64,000 bases of DNA, taken from NCBI GenBank assembly GCA_019218315.1, contig JAHUUI010000001.1, forward strand, positions 62,001 through 126,000. The letters run 5' to 3'. Position 1 is the first letter of the stretch; each line of letters starts with the position of its first letter. The notes below the pieces were generated by a model, which was not told where the DNA came from, made no database searches, and saw only the letters and a program-made list of their open reading frames with translations. The position numbers and the translations under genes were made by a program. Positions 48,392 through 59,268 of this stretch are shown piece by piece. The DNA is from Cardiobacteriaceae bacterium TAE3-ERU3. Its GTDB lineage: Bacteria; Pseudomonadota; Gammaproteobacteria; Cardiobacteriales; Cardiobacteriaceae.

Positions 48392-48750
48392 GGTATTAAC
48401 TCCTTCACTTCAATGAGCAACTCATCCTTAGATGGAGGTTTGCACATATATTTGGTTGCCCCATTACGTAGCCCCCAAATTCGATCAGTCTCCTGATCTT
48501 TGGTCGTTAACATCAGAATTGGTATACCATTTGTTTCTGGTTTCCGGCGTAACTGCCTTGTTGCTTGGAAACCATTCATACCTGGCATAACCACATCCAT
48601 TAAAATAAGGTCCGGCACATTCTTCACAGCCCACTCTATCCCCTCAGTCGCATTCTTAGCCCAAGTCACTTTATGGCCTGCTTTGATCAAAATTGCGCTG
48701 ACAAACTCAAATTCTGTCGGTGAGTCATCAATAATCAGTATCCTAGCCAT
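48388..48750 (-). CDS. pilH: Response regulator PilH
   Basis: A stand-alone receiver of 120 residues with the acidic pair and phospho-Asp (LIIDDSPTEFEF, DLILMDVVMPGMNGF), conserved Thr (ILMLTTKDQE) and Lys (YMCKPPSK). PilH in Pseudomonas controls pilus retraction. It sits 9 bp after pilG and overlaps pilI. Confidence 0.9.
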   Translation of the reverse strand: MARILIIDDSPTEFEFVSAILIKAGHKVTWAKNATEGIEWAVKNVPDLILMDVVMPGMNGFQATRQLRRKPETNGIPILMLTTKDQETDRIWGLRNGATKYMCKPPSKDELLIEVKELIP

Positions 48751-48759
48751 TCATATTCC

Positions 48760-49146
48760 TCACTTACCCACCAAATGTTCGTTGATTCCTTGCAAAAGTT
48801 CATCACGCGAAAATGGCTTAGTCATAAAGTATTCCGACCCAGCGATCCGTCCTTTTGCCTGGTCAAAGATACTGTCTTTACTAGTCAATAATAAAACGGG
48901 GATATGCTTGTATTCCGGATTACTTTTAACAATCGAACAAACCTGATAACCATCAAGCCGCGGCATCATAATATCTAAAAAGATAATATCTGGTTTAAAC
49001 TCAACAATTTTGGCCAAAGCCTGAAAACCATCAGAAGCAGTTTCTACAACATATCCTTCTTTACCAAGCATGGATTCTGCCGTTCTGCGAATGGTTGTAC
49101 TATCATCAACCACCAGCACTTTTTTATCTAGATTTTGAGCCGCCAC
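48760..49146 (-). CDS. pilG: Response regulator PilG
   Basis: A stand-alone receiver of 128 residues (VLVVDDSTTIRRTAESML, DIIFLDIMMPRLDGYQV, LLLTSKDS, YFMTKPFSRDEL). In Pseudomonas PilG promotes pilus extension. It is the first gene of the pilG-pilH-pilI-pilJ-chpA-chpC set and opens with GTG at 49146. Confidence 0.9.
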   Translation of the reverse strand: MAAQNLDKKVLVVDDSTTIRRTAESMLGKEGYVVETASDGFQALAKIVEFKPDIIFLDIMMPRLDGYQVCSIVKSNPEYKHIPVLLLTSKDSIFDQAKGRIAGSEYFMTKPFSRDELLQGINEHLVGK

Positions 49147-49334
49147 GACTACTCCTTACTTATCTTTAACCTTATACTTTAGAATAACCGAACTATTCCC
49201 TAAAAGCGACCAAAGGCACGCCATAAACCAATAATTTAATACTTAAAGTAATTCTACTTTTTCTACGGTCTATTTGACAAATCTTGCCTCAGCAAAAGCT
49301 AGCAGCTACATCCGCTATTTAAACATTATCACCA

Positions 49335-50789
<1,455 letters not shown>

Positions 50790-50854
50790 CAGACCGACTT
50801 ACGCAGTGGTAAAATACAATAAATTCCCAGAACCATACGTGAGGAGCAACCCAC

Positions 50855-52612
50855 ATGGCAGCTAACCAAAAAATCGTTATCCCTGATCTAGGTGATTTCG
50901 ATCAAGTTGAAGTTATTGAAGTATTGGTATCGAAAGGTGATTCAATCGAAAAAGATGATTCTCTCGTCGTACTTGAAACGGACAAAGCTTCTATGGAAGT
51001 CCCTGCTGAATTTTCCGGCACGATTGAGTCACTCGATATCTCGGTTGGCGATAAAGTCAGTGCTGGGGATGTCATTGGCAGCATCAGTACTGCCGATAAT
51101 GGCGAAAGCAACAAATCCGAGCAAAAGCAGAGCAACGATCAAAAACCCTCTGCGCCAACACAAAATACAGCGCAGAAAACACCTCAAACCAACAACGCAC
51201 CAGAAGATGGCGTTGACTTGGTAGTTATCGGTGCCGGACCAGCAGGCTACTCCGCGGCATTTCGTGCCGCTGACCTTGGCCTATCCGTCACACTGGTCGA
51301 GCGCTACGCAACTTTAGGTGGAGTGTGCTTAAATGTTGGCTGTATTCCATCCAAGGCGCTACTACACGTTTGTGAAGTGATTGAAGAAGCCGAGTCTGTG
51401 GAGCATGCCGGAGTCACATTCAGCAAACCTGAAGTTAATTTGGACAAACTACGCAGCCACAAAGAGAGCATCATTGGCAAGCTGACCAACGGACTTGCTG
51501 GTATGGCCAAGGCACGCAAAGTCACCGTCATTCAGGGGAGCGCACAATTCAGCGGCGGTAATAGCCTGACCATCAACAGTGATAATGGTGAACAGCAACT
51601 GAACTTCAAGCAAGCGATAATTGCCGCAGGATCTCAAAGCGTTAAATTGCCATTCATGCCTCAAGACGACCGCATCATGGACTCTACAGGCGCGCTGGAA
51701 CTAAAAGATATCCCTGAGCGTTTACTCGTTGTTGGCGGCGGTATTATCGGCCTTGAAATGGCCACAGTATACGCAACCCTTGGCAGTAAGATTGACGTCG
51801 TAGAGATGGCCGACGGATTAATGGCTGGTGCAGATAAAGATCTGGTCAAAGTGTGGGAAAAACGCAATAAAAAACGCTTTGCCAATATTATGCTCGAAAC
51901 CAAGACAGTCTCTGCTGAAGCTAAGGATGATGGTATTTATGTGACTTTTGAAGGCAAAAATGCACCAGCAGAAGCACAGCGCTATGATCGTGTACTTGTC
52001 GCTGTCGGCCGTTCTCCAAACGGTAAAAAGCTCAACCTCGAAGCCTGTGGCCTCAATGCCGATGAACGTGGCTTTATCAAGGTTGATAAGCAAATGCGCA
52101 CCGCACAATCACACATCTTTGCAATTGGTGATATCGTTGGTCAGCCTATGCTTGCACACAAAGGCGTACATGAAGGCCATGTAGCAGCTGAAGCAGCAGC
52201 AGGCGAGAAAGCCTATTTCGATGCACGCGTTATTCCGAGCGTTGCATATACATCCCCTGAGGTTGCATGGGTTGGCATCACAGAAGCACAGGCCAAGGCT
52301 GAAGGTAAGAACATCGGCAAAGCTGTATTCCCATGGGCTGCATCTGGTCGTGCGATTGCCAACGGCTGTGACGATGGCTTCACCAAACTACTCTACGACA
52401 AGGAAAGTGGTCAAATCTTAGGTGGTGCAATTGTTGGCCCCAATGCTGGCGACATGATTGGTGAAGTTGTACTGGCAATTGAAATGGATGCAGACATTGA
52501 AGACGTCGGCTTAACCATCCACCCGCACCCAACCCTTGGTGAAACCATAGGCTTGGCTGCTGAGGTAGCAAAAGGTGCTTGTACAGACCTTCCTCCACAA
52601 AAGAAAAAATAA
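50855..52612 (+). CDS. lpdA: Dihydrolipoyl dehydrogenase with N-terminal lipoyl domain
   Basis: The 585-residue protein has a biotinyl/lipoyl domain (lipoylated Lys44 in LETDKASMEVP) and a Ser/Ala/Pro/Gln linker. The E3 domain follows, with FAD site VIGAGPAGYSAAFRAADLG, redox disulfide GGVCLNVGCIPSKALL and C-terminal HPHPTLGETIG. Extra lipoyl domains on E3 occur in some pyruvate dehydrogenase complexes. It stands 65 bp after trxB; aceE and aceF are not adjacent here. Confidence 0.94.
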   Translation: MAANQKIVIPDLGDFDQVEVIEVLVSKGDSIEKDDSLVVLETDKASMEVPAEFSGTIESLDISVGDKVSAGDVIGSISTADNGESNKSEQKQSNDQKPSAPTQNTAQKTPQTNNAPEDGVDLVVIGAGPAGYSAAFRAADLGLSVTLVERYATLGGVCLNVGCIPSKALLHVCEVIEEAESVEHAGVTFSKPEVNLDKLRSHKESIIGKLTNGLAGMAKARKVTVIQGSAQFSGGNSLTINSDNGEQQLNFKQAIIAAGSQSVKLPFMPQDDRIMDSTGALELKDIPERLLVVGGGIIGLEMATVYATLGSKIDVVEMADGLMAGADKDLVKVWEKRNKKRFANIMLETKTVSAEAKDDGIYVTFEGKNAPAEAQRYDRVLVAVGRSPNGKKLNLEACGLNADERGFIKVDKQMRTAQSHIFAIGDIVGQPMLAHKGVHEGHVAAEAAAGEKAYFDARVIPSVAYTSPEVAWVGITEAQAKAEGKNIGKAVFPWAASGRAIANGCDDGFTKLLYDKESGQILGGAIVGPNAGDMIGEVVLAIEMDADIEDVGLTIHPHPTLGETIGLAAEVAKGACTDLPPQKKK

Positions 52613-52644
52613 TTCCCTCTTTTGCTTGTATAATCCAACGACAG

Positions 52645-52671
52645 AAACCCGGCTTTTGCCGGGTTTTTTAA
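52645..52671 (+). terminator. Terminator of lpdA
   Basis: AAACCCGGC-TTTT-GCCGGGTTT followed by a T run, 33 bp past the stop. Confidence 0.93.
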
Positions 52672-52922
52672 CATGCGGCACGCAACACCTTCAAGCCTTC
52701 CTCCAGGCTCACTTACTGCTCAGAATAAGTATTCTATTTGAATGTTTATTTGCTGGTGCTATAGCCACATGGCACTCCACACCAATCATTACATATAGCC
52801 ATTGATTAGCCATAAGCAAATATATCCGTAAGGAAGTCAAATCAGTGTCTCCGCGTCAATGAGTAGTAATTGTGGGAGATGCATCAAAAAGAGCGAAAGC
52901 GATACAGATATTACAGATACAA

Positions 52923-52946
52923 AAAAATCGCTTTTCAGCGATTTTT
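52923..52946 (-). terminator. Terminator of tRNA-Ser
   Basis: AAAAATCGC and GCGATTTTT pair around TTTTCA just 3' of tRNA-Ser on the minus strand. The 52672-52922 stretch has no convincing gene. Confidence 0.85.
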
Positions 52947-52950
52947 ATGG

Positions 52951-53043
52951 TGGCGGAGAGAGAGGGATTCGAACCCTCGATAGGGCTATAAACCCTATAC
53001 TCCCTTAGCAGGGGAGCGCCTTCAGCCACTCGGCCATCTCTCC
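52951..53043 (-). tRNA. tRNA-Ser (anticodon GCT)
   Basis: A 93-nt class II tRNA with encoded CCA and a long variable arm. Acceptor GGAGAGA/TCTCTCC; anticodon stem CTCCC/GGGAG closes CTGCTAA, anticodon GCT. Placement after csrA is classical for gammaproteobacteria. Confidence 0.95.
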
Positions 53044-53057
53044 TCAAGAAGCTGCGC

Positions 53058-53086
53058 ATAATACGCAATTCGGCATGCAAGGTAAA
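53058..53086 (-). promoter_or_regulatory. Candidate promoter of tRNA-Ser
   Basis: On the minus strand TTTACC (53086-53081), 17 bp, then TATTAT (53063-53058), 14 bp before the tRNA. Confidence 0.5.
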
Positions 53087-53120
53087 GTATTTTTCCAAAA
53101 AATACACTTACCCAATGATT

Positions 53121-53309
53121 TTACGGATTTTTTGGTCCCTCATCATTTCCTCCAACCAAACGCTGATAAATTTCCTCACGATGAACAGCAATATCATCCG
53201 GCGCCTGAATACCCAAGCGTACTTGATTGCCTTTGACTGCAAGAACAGTTACCTCAATATGATCGTCAATAATGATGGTTTCGCCCACTCTGCGGGTTAA
53301 AATCAACAT
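53121..53309 (-). CDS. csrA: Carbon storage regulator CsrA
   Basis: CsrA binds GGA motifs in mRNA leaders and controls translation and stability. The 62-residue protein starts [16 protein letters not shown] at the ATG at 53309 and has the core [24 protein letters not shown]. The start is preceded by GGAG. In related bacteria CsrA also influences motility, which may link it to the pil-chp genes, but that is inference. Confidence 0.96.
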   Translation of the reverse strand: MLILTRRVGETIIIDDHIEVTVLAVKGNQVRLGIQAPDDIAVHREEIYQRLVGGNDEGPKNP

Positions 53310-53355
53310 TGTTACTCCATCTCTAAATAAGATTTTTTTTGCGCTGAGCTGATTA

Positions 53356-53361
53356 ATTATA
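53356..53361 (-). promoter_or_regulatory. Consensus -10 element upstream of csrA
   Basis: On the minus strand TATAAT is present 47 bp before the csrA ATG. No good -35 stands 16-18 bp upstream, so the promoter may need an activator or extended contacts. Confidence 0.5.
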
Positions 53362-53381
53362 CACATGTTTAAAATCATATC

Positions 53382-53811
53382 AGATCTTATTTTTGAAACT
53401 ATTCCAATAGACAGTACAACAATTCATTTAGTGAAGGCATATCTATCAGGCTATACCCAAGCAGAATACAGACCAAAGAAAAATTGATAATTTCTATCTA
53501 TATAAAAACTCAAGAAAATAACAAAAAATATCTACAATTACTCAGCGTAAAACAGACTAAAAGAATTCTTCATTACACTTAGGACACAGAATTTCAAAAA
53601 GACATTAAGTTTAGAATCGAGATTACGATTAATTTAATTAAATACTAGAATAAAATTTTAGTTAATAAAGGGGAATATTTACAATTCTATTTAAAAATCA
53701 TCAGAGATATAAGTTATTGATAACAATAAAAACAACCAAACCAACCAAATTAAAGAATGGGGTTTTATGGCCACTCAATTGAGCGGCCATAAAATTACGA
53801 GCACTACTGCT
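53382..53811. other. AT-rich intergenic region between lysC and csrA
   Basis: About 430 bp of very AT-rich DNA with no plausible ORF on either strand. The only structure seen is a stem-loop at 53766-53795 (TTTTATGGCC/GGCCATAAAA) just past the lysC stop, without a clear U run. Upstream csrA control sites may lie here, but none is recognisable. Confidence 0.6.
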
Positions 53812-55056
53812 TCATTTATAAGCACTTTCTTCCTCAGGCGCTTTATCCAGCTCGAACGCCGCATGCAGTGCACGCACTGCCAACTCCAGGTATTTCTCAT
53901 CAATACCGACTGAAATTTTGATTTCAGAAGTTGTGATCATGCGGATGTTAACGCCTTCTTTAGCAAGCGTCTTGAACATAGTACTCGCGACAGCGCTGTG
54001 CGAGCGCATACCAACACCAACCACAGATACCTTAGCAATTTCTGAACCTTCAATTTTGACGCCGTCAATTTCTGAAAGATTTTGCTGTAAGACTTCAATG
54101 GTCGAATCGAATTCACTACGTGGAACCGTGAAAGTAAAGTCAGTCTTACCATTTTCACCGATGTTCTGAATAATCATGTCAACGTTGATATTAGCATCAC
54201 CAACCGGACCAAGAATCTTATAGGCGACACCCGGCTCATCGGGCACATCAACGACGTTGATTTGTGCTTCATCACGACTAAATGCAATACCGCGTACAAT
54301 TGCTGCTTCCACGGGGTTCTCCTCTTCCAAACTGATTAATGTACCTTCACCACCATCTTCAAATGAAGATAAAACACGCAGTGGGACTTGATATTTTCCG
54401 GCAAACTCTACTGAGCGGATTTGCAAAACCTTTGAGCCCAGGCTTGCCATTTCAAGCATTTCTTCAAACGTAATACGATCAAGTTTTCGAGCTTTAGGTT
54501 CAACGCGAGGGTCAGTGGTATACACGCCGTCAACATCGGTATAAATTTGGCATTCATCGGCTTTTAGCGCGGCCGCTAGTGCCACCGCTGTGGTATCTGA
54601 GCCACCACGGCCTAATGTCGTGATATTGCCATCAGGATCAACTCCCTGAAAACCCGCGACAACGACCACACGCCCAAGTGCCAAATCATTGCGTATTTTC
54701 TCATCATCGATACTGGTGATGCGTGCTTTGGTATAGGCACGATCAGTATGGATAGCCACTTGTCCGCCGGTGTATGACACAGCTGGATAACCACGCTTGT
54801 TCAATGCAATTGACAACAATGCAATCGATACCTGCTCGCCACTTGAAAGCAGCATATCCAGCTCACGTGGCGTTGGTCGTTTCGTAATCCCATGTGCCAA
54901 GCCAAGTAAGCGGTTGGTCTCACCGCTCATGGCAGACACTGCAACAACCACATCATGCCCTGCTTTGCGTGCCCTGATGACACGCTCGGCGACGTTTTCG
55001 ATGCGCTCAATCGAACCCATCGAAGTACCGCCGTATTTATGTACGATTAGTGCCAT
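53812..55056 (-). CDS. lysC: Aspartate kinase with two ACT domains
   Basis: LysC phosphorylates aspartate at the head of Lys/Thr/Met synthesis. The 414-residue protein begins MALIVHKYGGTSMGSIERI (kinase KYGGTS motif) at 55056, with GAGAGGAA before it. It has GRGGSDTTAVALAAALKADECQIYTDVDGVYTTDPRV, then C-terminal ACT domains (DVPDEPGVAYKILGPVGDANINVDMI, VVGVGMRSHSAVASTMF) that usually sense lysine or threonine. It sits between alaS and csrA, common in gammaproteobacteria. Confidence 0.95.
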   Translation of the reverse strand: MALIVHKYGGTSMGSIERIENVAERVIRARKAGHDVVVAVSAMSGETNRLLGLAHGITKRPTPRELDMLLSSGEQVSIALLSIALNKRGYPAVSYTGGQVAIHTDRAYTKARITSIDDEKIRNDLALGRVVVVAGFQGVDPDGNITTLGRGGSDTTAVALAAALKADECQIYTDVDGVYTTDPRVEPKARKLDRITFEEMLEMASLGSKVLQIRSVEFAGKYQVPLRVLSSFEDGGEGTLISLEEENPVEAAIVRGIAFSRDEAQINVVDVPDEPGVAYKILGPVGDANINVDMIIQNIGENGKTDFTFTVPRSEFDSTIEVLQQNLSEIDGVKIEGSEIAKVSVVGVGMRSHSAVASTMFKTLAKEGVNIRMITTSEIKISVGIDEKYLELAVRALHAAFELDKAPEEESAYK

Positions 55057-55072
55057 TAAGTTCCTCTCTTGT

Positions 55073-57700
55073 TTATCGAGCCGGTAAAGTATCAGAGATG
55101 GCTGCCAATGCCTGTGGCAATCCATCAGGATTTTTACCACCAGCTTGAGCGAAGTCCGGACGACCGCCGCCCTTGCCGTCAATATGTGCTGCCAACGCTT
55201 TGATGATATTACCTGCATGCAGACCTTCTGCACTTTTAGCAACACTGACTACCAGACGAGCAGTGCCATCATCAGCACTACCAATAACGACCAGATCAAG
55301 CTTGTGCTTATCGCGCAGCTGGTCTGCACTGTCACGTAACGTAGCATTGTCGAGCCCATCACGCTGGACGGCAACAAACTTCCAGCCATTGACTTCCTGT
55401 ACATCAATTTCAGCCGCACTACCGCCAGAAGCGAGTTGGCGCTTAAGCTGCTGCACTTCTTTTTCAAGATTTTTCACTTGCTGTTGCACCGCCTGAATAC
55501 GCTCCGGCAAATGCTTGGCATCGGTACGTAGTGTCGCTGCAGCTTCACCGAGCAGCTGGTTATGGTTCTGCCAGTGCGTCAAGGCGGTCATACCTGCGAC
55601 TGCTTCAACGCGACGCACGCCTGCCGATACCGAACTTTGACTGACAATTTTCACCAGACCAATGTCACCGGTACGCGGCACATGCGTGCCACCACACAAT
55701 TCCACCGAGTAATCATTGCTGCCCATCGACACCACGCGCACGATGTCGCCGTATTTCTCGCCAAACAGCGCCATCGCGCCTTTTGCCTTGGCTTCGTCAA
55801 TCGGCATTTCTTCGATGGTGACGGGATAATTGCCCAACACCTCTTCGTTGATATTTTGCTCAATTTTGAGCAATTCTTCGGGGCTGATGATTGCGTCGTG
55901 CGCAAAGTCAAAGCGGGTCACGCCCTCGTTCACCAGTGAGCCTTTTTGCTGTACATGATCGCCGAGTACATCACGCAATGCCTGATGCAAGAGGTGAGTT
56001 GCCGAGTGGTGACGCATAATGTCACGGCGGCGTAGCTCGTTGATTTCAGCGCTAACAGTATCGCCGACACTCAATTCACCGCGCACCATTTCACCAATAT
56101 GCAACCATGTATCGCCCTGCTTCTGCGTATCACGCACAGCAAACTGTGCTAAACCAGCATTATTAAAGAAGCCGATGTCGCCGACCTGACCGCCGGACTC
56201 GGCGTAGAACGGGGTTTTATCCAGCACAATCACTGCTTCCGTACCGGATTCGACGCTATCCACTTCTTGTCCATCGACAAAAATATGCAGCACATTGGCA
56301 TCGTCAACACGAGTTTCTGAATAACCGACAAAATTGGTTTTACTTTGTACAGAGAAGCTGTCACCTGCTTTGAATTTACCTGCAGCCTGTGCAGTTTCAC
56401 GCTGCACTTTCATCGCCGCTTCGTAGCCATCCATGTCCAGCGTCAATTCGCGTTCGCGCGCAATGTCTGCTGTGAGGTCGACGGGGAAACCGTAAGTATC
56501 ATAAAGTTTGAACACGGTTTCGCCGTCGATTTCCGTACCCTGCATCTCGGCAAGGGCTTTTTCGAGCATGCTCATGCCATCGTCAAGCGTCTTGGCAAAG
56601 CGCTCTTCTTCTTTGAGAATCGCTTGCTCAATACGTTTTTCTGCCTTGACGATTTCAGGATAGGCTTCACCCATTTCTGCAACCAATGGCGCAACCAGTT
56701 TGTAGAAAAACGGCTGACTTTGCCCTAGCTTGTGACCGTGGCGAATTGCACGACGCATGATGCGGCGCAGGACGTAATCGCGCCCTTCCTTGCCCGGCAA
56801 TACGCCGTCAACCATCAGGAAAACGGTCGAACGAATGTGGTCAGCAATCACTTTCAGCGAGTTGTTTTGCAAATCCGTACAGCCAGTCGCTTCTGCAGCG
56901 GCCTTAATCAAGTTGACGAAAATATCAATCTCGTAGTTCGAGTGAACGTGCTGCAACACCGCCGCCATGCGCTCCAAGCCCATGCCGGTATCAATTGACG
57001 GCTTGGGCAACGGCTTCATGTTGCCGCTGGCGTCGCGCTCGAACTGCATGAAAACGAGGTTCCAGATTTCGATGTAACGGTCGCCGTCTTCTTCCGGCGA
57101 GCCGGGAGGGCCGCCCCAAATGTCTGCGCCGTGGTCGTAGAAAATTTCCGAACACGGACCACAAGGGCCGGTTTCGCCCATCGCCCAGAAGTTGTCCGAT
57201 TCATAGCGCCCTTTGCCCGGCTTGTCGCCAATGCGTACGATGCGCTCGGCCGGTACGCCAATCTCGTTTAGCCAGATGTTGTAGGCTTCGTCGTCTTCTT
57301 CATACACCGTGACCCACAATTTTTCTTTCGGCAGGCCATACACACCGGTGACCAAGCCCCAGGCATAGCGGATGGCATCTTCTTTGAAGTAGTCACCAAA
57401 GCTGAAGTTGCCCATCATTTCAAAGAAGGTGTGATGACGCGCGGTGTAGCCGACGTTTTCCAAGTCGTTGTGCTTACCGCCGGCGCGCACGCAACGCTGT
57501 GCACTTACAGCGCGATTGTAGTCGCGCTTCTCGTGACCGGTGAAGATATCCTTAAATGGCACCATACCTGCATTAGTGAACAACAGGGTCGGGTCGTTAC
57601 CCGGCACCAATGACGCAGAATGCACAGCGTGATGACCACGCTCAACAAAATAGTCAATAAAAGCTTGCCGAATCTCGGCGGTAGAAAACGGTTTAGTCAT
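55073..57700 (-). CDS. alaS: Alanyl-tRNA synthetase
   Basis: The 875-residue enzyme has the class II aminoacylation core ([36 protein letters not shown]), the editing site [17 protein letters not shown] with [13 protein letters not shown], and the C-terminal DHHA1-type domain ([17 protein letters not shown]). Length is standard. It overlaps recX by 8 bp. Confidence 0.97.
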   Translation of the reverse strand: MTKPFSTAEIRQAFIDYFVERGHHAVHSASLVPGNDPTLLFTNAGMVPFKDIFTGHEKRDYNRAVSAQRCVRAGGKHNDLENVGYTARHHTFFEMMGNFSFGDYFKEDAIRYAWGLVTGVYGLPKEKLWVTVYEEDDEAYNIWLNEIGVPAERIVRIGDKPGKGRYESDNFWAMGETGPCGPCSEIFYDHGADIWGGPPGSPEEDGDRYIEIWNLVFMQFERDASGNMKPLPKPSIDTGMGLERMAAVLQHVHSNYEIDIFVNLIKAAAEATGCTDLQNNSLKVIADHIRSTVFLMVDGVLPGKEGRDYVLRRIMRRAIRHGHKLGQSQPFFYKLVAPLVAEMGEAYPEIVKAEKRIEQAILKEEERFAKTLDDGMSMLEKALAEMQGTEIDGETVFKLYDTYGFPVDLTADIARERELTLDMDGYEAAMKVQRETAQAAGKFKAGDSFSVQSKTNFVGYSETRVDDANVLHIFVDGQEVDSVESGTEAVIVLDKTPFYAESGGQVGDIGFFNNAGLAQFAVRDTQKQGDTWLHIGEMVRGELSVGDTVSAEINELRRRDIMRHHSATHLLHQALRDVLGDHVQQKGSLVNEGVTRFDFAHDAIISPEELLKIEQNINEEVLGNYPVTIEEMPIDEAKAKGAMALFGEKYGDIVRVVSMGSNDYSVELCGGTHVPRTGDIGLVKIVSQSSVSAGVRRVEAVAGMTALTHWQNHNQLLGEAAATLRTDAKHLPERIQAVQQQVKNLEKEVQQLKRQLASGGSAAEIDVQEVNGWKFVAVQRDGLDNATLRDSADQLRDKHKLDLVVIGSADDGTARLVVSVAKSAEGLHAGNIIKALAAHIDGKGGGRPDFAQAGGKNPDGLPQALAAISDTLPAR

Positions 57701-58136
57701 GATGATTCAACACTTCGTTAATTTGATCAAAAGAAAAACCACGACTCACAAGAAAACGCTGGCGCTTAGCCTGCTCCTTGCGGTCGTGGACGCTTTGTTC
57801 GGGGTATTTTTTGGCGTAAACCTCAGCAACGAGTGCGTAGAAATCGTGCTCTGCGAGGGCGGCGTCAATCAATTCGTTATTGATTTGCTGCTGACGTAAA
57901 TACTGGCGAATCAGCAGCTCGCCTTTGCCGCGAGAAACAGCGCTACGCGTATAGGAATGTGCATAGCGCTCGTCACTTTGCCAACCTTTTTCGACAAACT
58001 CATCAAGCACCGCTGCCAACACTTCTGCATCAAAGACCTCGCCATATTTATGCAACAGTTCCTGATAGCCATGCTCGCGGCGCGCAAGGGCTGCGAGTAG
58101 TTTGTGTTCGACAGCGCTGCGTTGGTCGTCAGTCAT
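57693..58136 (-). CDS. recX: RecA regulator RecX
   Basis: RecX caps and inhibits RecA filaments. The roughly 147-residue helical protein ([54 protein letters not shown]) fits the family. The start at 58136 (MTDDQRS) is preferred and overlaps the recA stop by 8 bp; an ATG at 58154 is possible. Coupling to recA is typical. Confidence 0.92.
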   Translation of the reverse strand: MTDDQRSAVEHKLLAALARREHGYQELLHKYGEVFDAEVLAAVLDEFVEKGWQSDERYAHSYTRSAVSRGKGELLIRQYLRQQQINNELIDAALAEHDFYALVAEVYAKKYPEQSVHDRKEQAKRQRFLVSRGFSFDQINEVLNHHD

Positions 58137-59181
58137 CGCTATCCGCGTCTGCATCTAGTGCTGCAGGTTTTGGTAACTCGGTCGCCTGATCTGAGCCGAT
58201 AAACTTCTCACGCAGCTGCGCCTCAATGTGACCGGCAATTTCAGGATGTTCATTGAGGAAAGCGCGTACTTTTTCTTTGCCTTGGCCAATTTTTTCGCCA
58301 TTGTAGCTGTACCATGCGCCTGATTTATCAATCAATCCTGCGTCCACACCCAGCTGAATAATCTCACCACTGCGAGAAATACCCTGCCCGTAGAGAATTT
58401 CAAATTCTGCCTGCTTAAATGGTGGCGATACTTTATTTTTCACGACTTTAACGCGGGTCTGGTTACCCAGCACTTCATCGCCATCTTTAATTGAGCCAAT
58501 ACGGCGAATATCCATACGCACAGAGGCGTAGAATTTCAGTGCGTTACCCCCGGTAGTGGTTTCCGGCGAGCCAAACATCACGCCGATCTTCATACGAATT
58601 TGGTTGATGAAGATGACCAGTGTATTGGCTTTTTGAATATTGGCTGTGAGCTTGCGCAGTGCCTGACTCATCAAGCGTGCCTGCAAGCCCATGTGCGAAT
58701 CGCCCATTTCACCTTCAATTTCCGCTTTTGGCGTCAAAGCCGCCACTGAGTCAATGACGATGACCGAAAATGCACCTGAACGAACCAGTGCATCGGTAAT
58801 TTCGAGTGCTTGCTCACCAGTGTCTGGCTGAGTCACATAGAGATTTTCGGTATCAACACCGAGTTTCTTGGCATAAATCGGGTCAAGCGCATGTTCTGCG
58901 TCAATAAATGCTGCCGTACCGCCCTGCTTCTGTGCTTCGGCGATGACTTGCAGGGTCAGGGTCGTCTTACCCGATGACTCCGGCCCGTATATCTCAACAA
59001 TTCGCCCCAGCGGTAAGCCGCCAATGCCAAGGGCAATATCGAGCCCCAAAGAACCGGTCGACACCGCAGGAATATTGGTCTGCGCAGGCTTATCGCCCAA
59101 GCGCATTACCGACCCTTTGCCGTACTGCTTATCGAGCTGTTTGAGTACCGCATCAAGGGCTTTTTTCTGGTCATCATTCAT
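58129..59181 (-). CDS. recA: Recombinase RecA
   Basis: RecA forms the filament for homologous pairing and SOS induction. The 350-residue protein has Walker [11 protein letters not shown] at 66-75, [26 protein letters not shown], and the DNA-binding loop [33 protein letters not shown] use the ATG at 59181 ([10 protein letters not shown]), 7 bp after GGAGG. Acidic C-terminus (DADADSDD) is normal. A TGCTATGAT extended -10 is visible upstream, but no clear LexA box. Confidence 0.97.
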   Translation of the reverse strand: MNDDQKKALDAVLKQLDKQYGKGSVMRLGDKPAQTNIPAVSTGSLGLDIALGIGGLPLGRIVEIYGPESSGKTTLTLQVIAEAQKQGGTAAFIDAEHALDPIYAKKLGVDTENLYVTQPDTGEQALEITDALVRSGAFSVIVIDSVAALTPKAEIEGEMGDSHMGLQARLMSQALRKLTANIQKANTLVIFINQIRMKIGVMFGSPETTTGGNALKFYASVRMDIRRIGSIKDGDEVLGNQTRVKVVKNKVSPPFKQAEFEILYGQGISRSGEIIQLGVDAGLIDKSGAWYSYNGEKIGQGKEKVRAFLNEHPEIAGHIEAQLREKFIGSDQATELPKPAALDADADSDD

Positions 59182-59268
59182 CTTGTTGCCTCCACATGTG
59201 GACGACGCGCCCACCATCGCAAATCAAACGTGCAATCATAGCACCATCAGCGTTATTTGTTCATATAT

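Noticed and set aside
52856-53107. 83-codon ORF on the minus strand
   Set aside because: It runs straight through tRNA-Ser and its terminator, so it is not a real gene.
53766-53795. Stem-loop after lysC as a rho-independent terminator
   Set aside because: It has a good stem but no U run in the lysC direction, so it is noted only within the intergenic entry.
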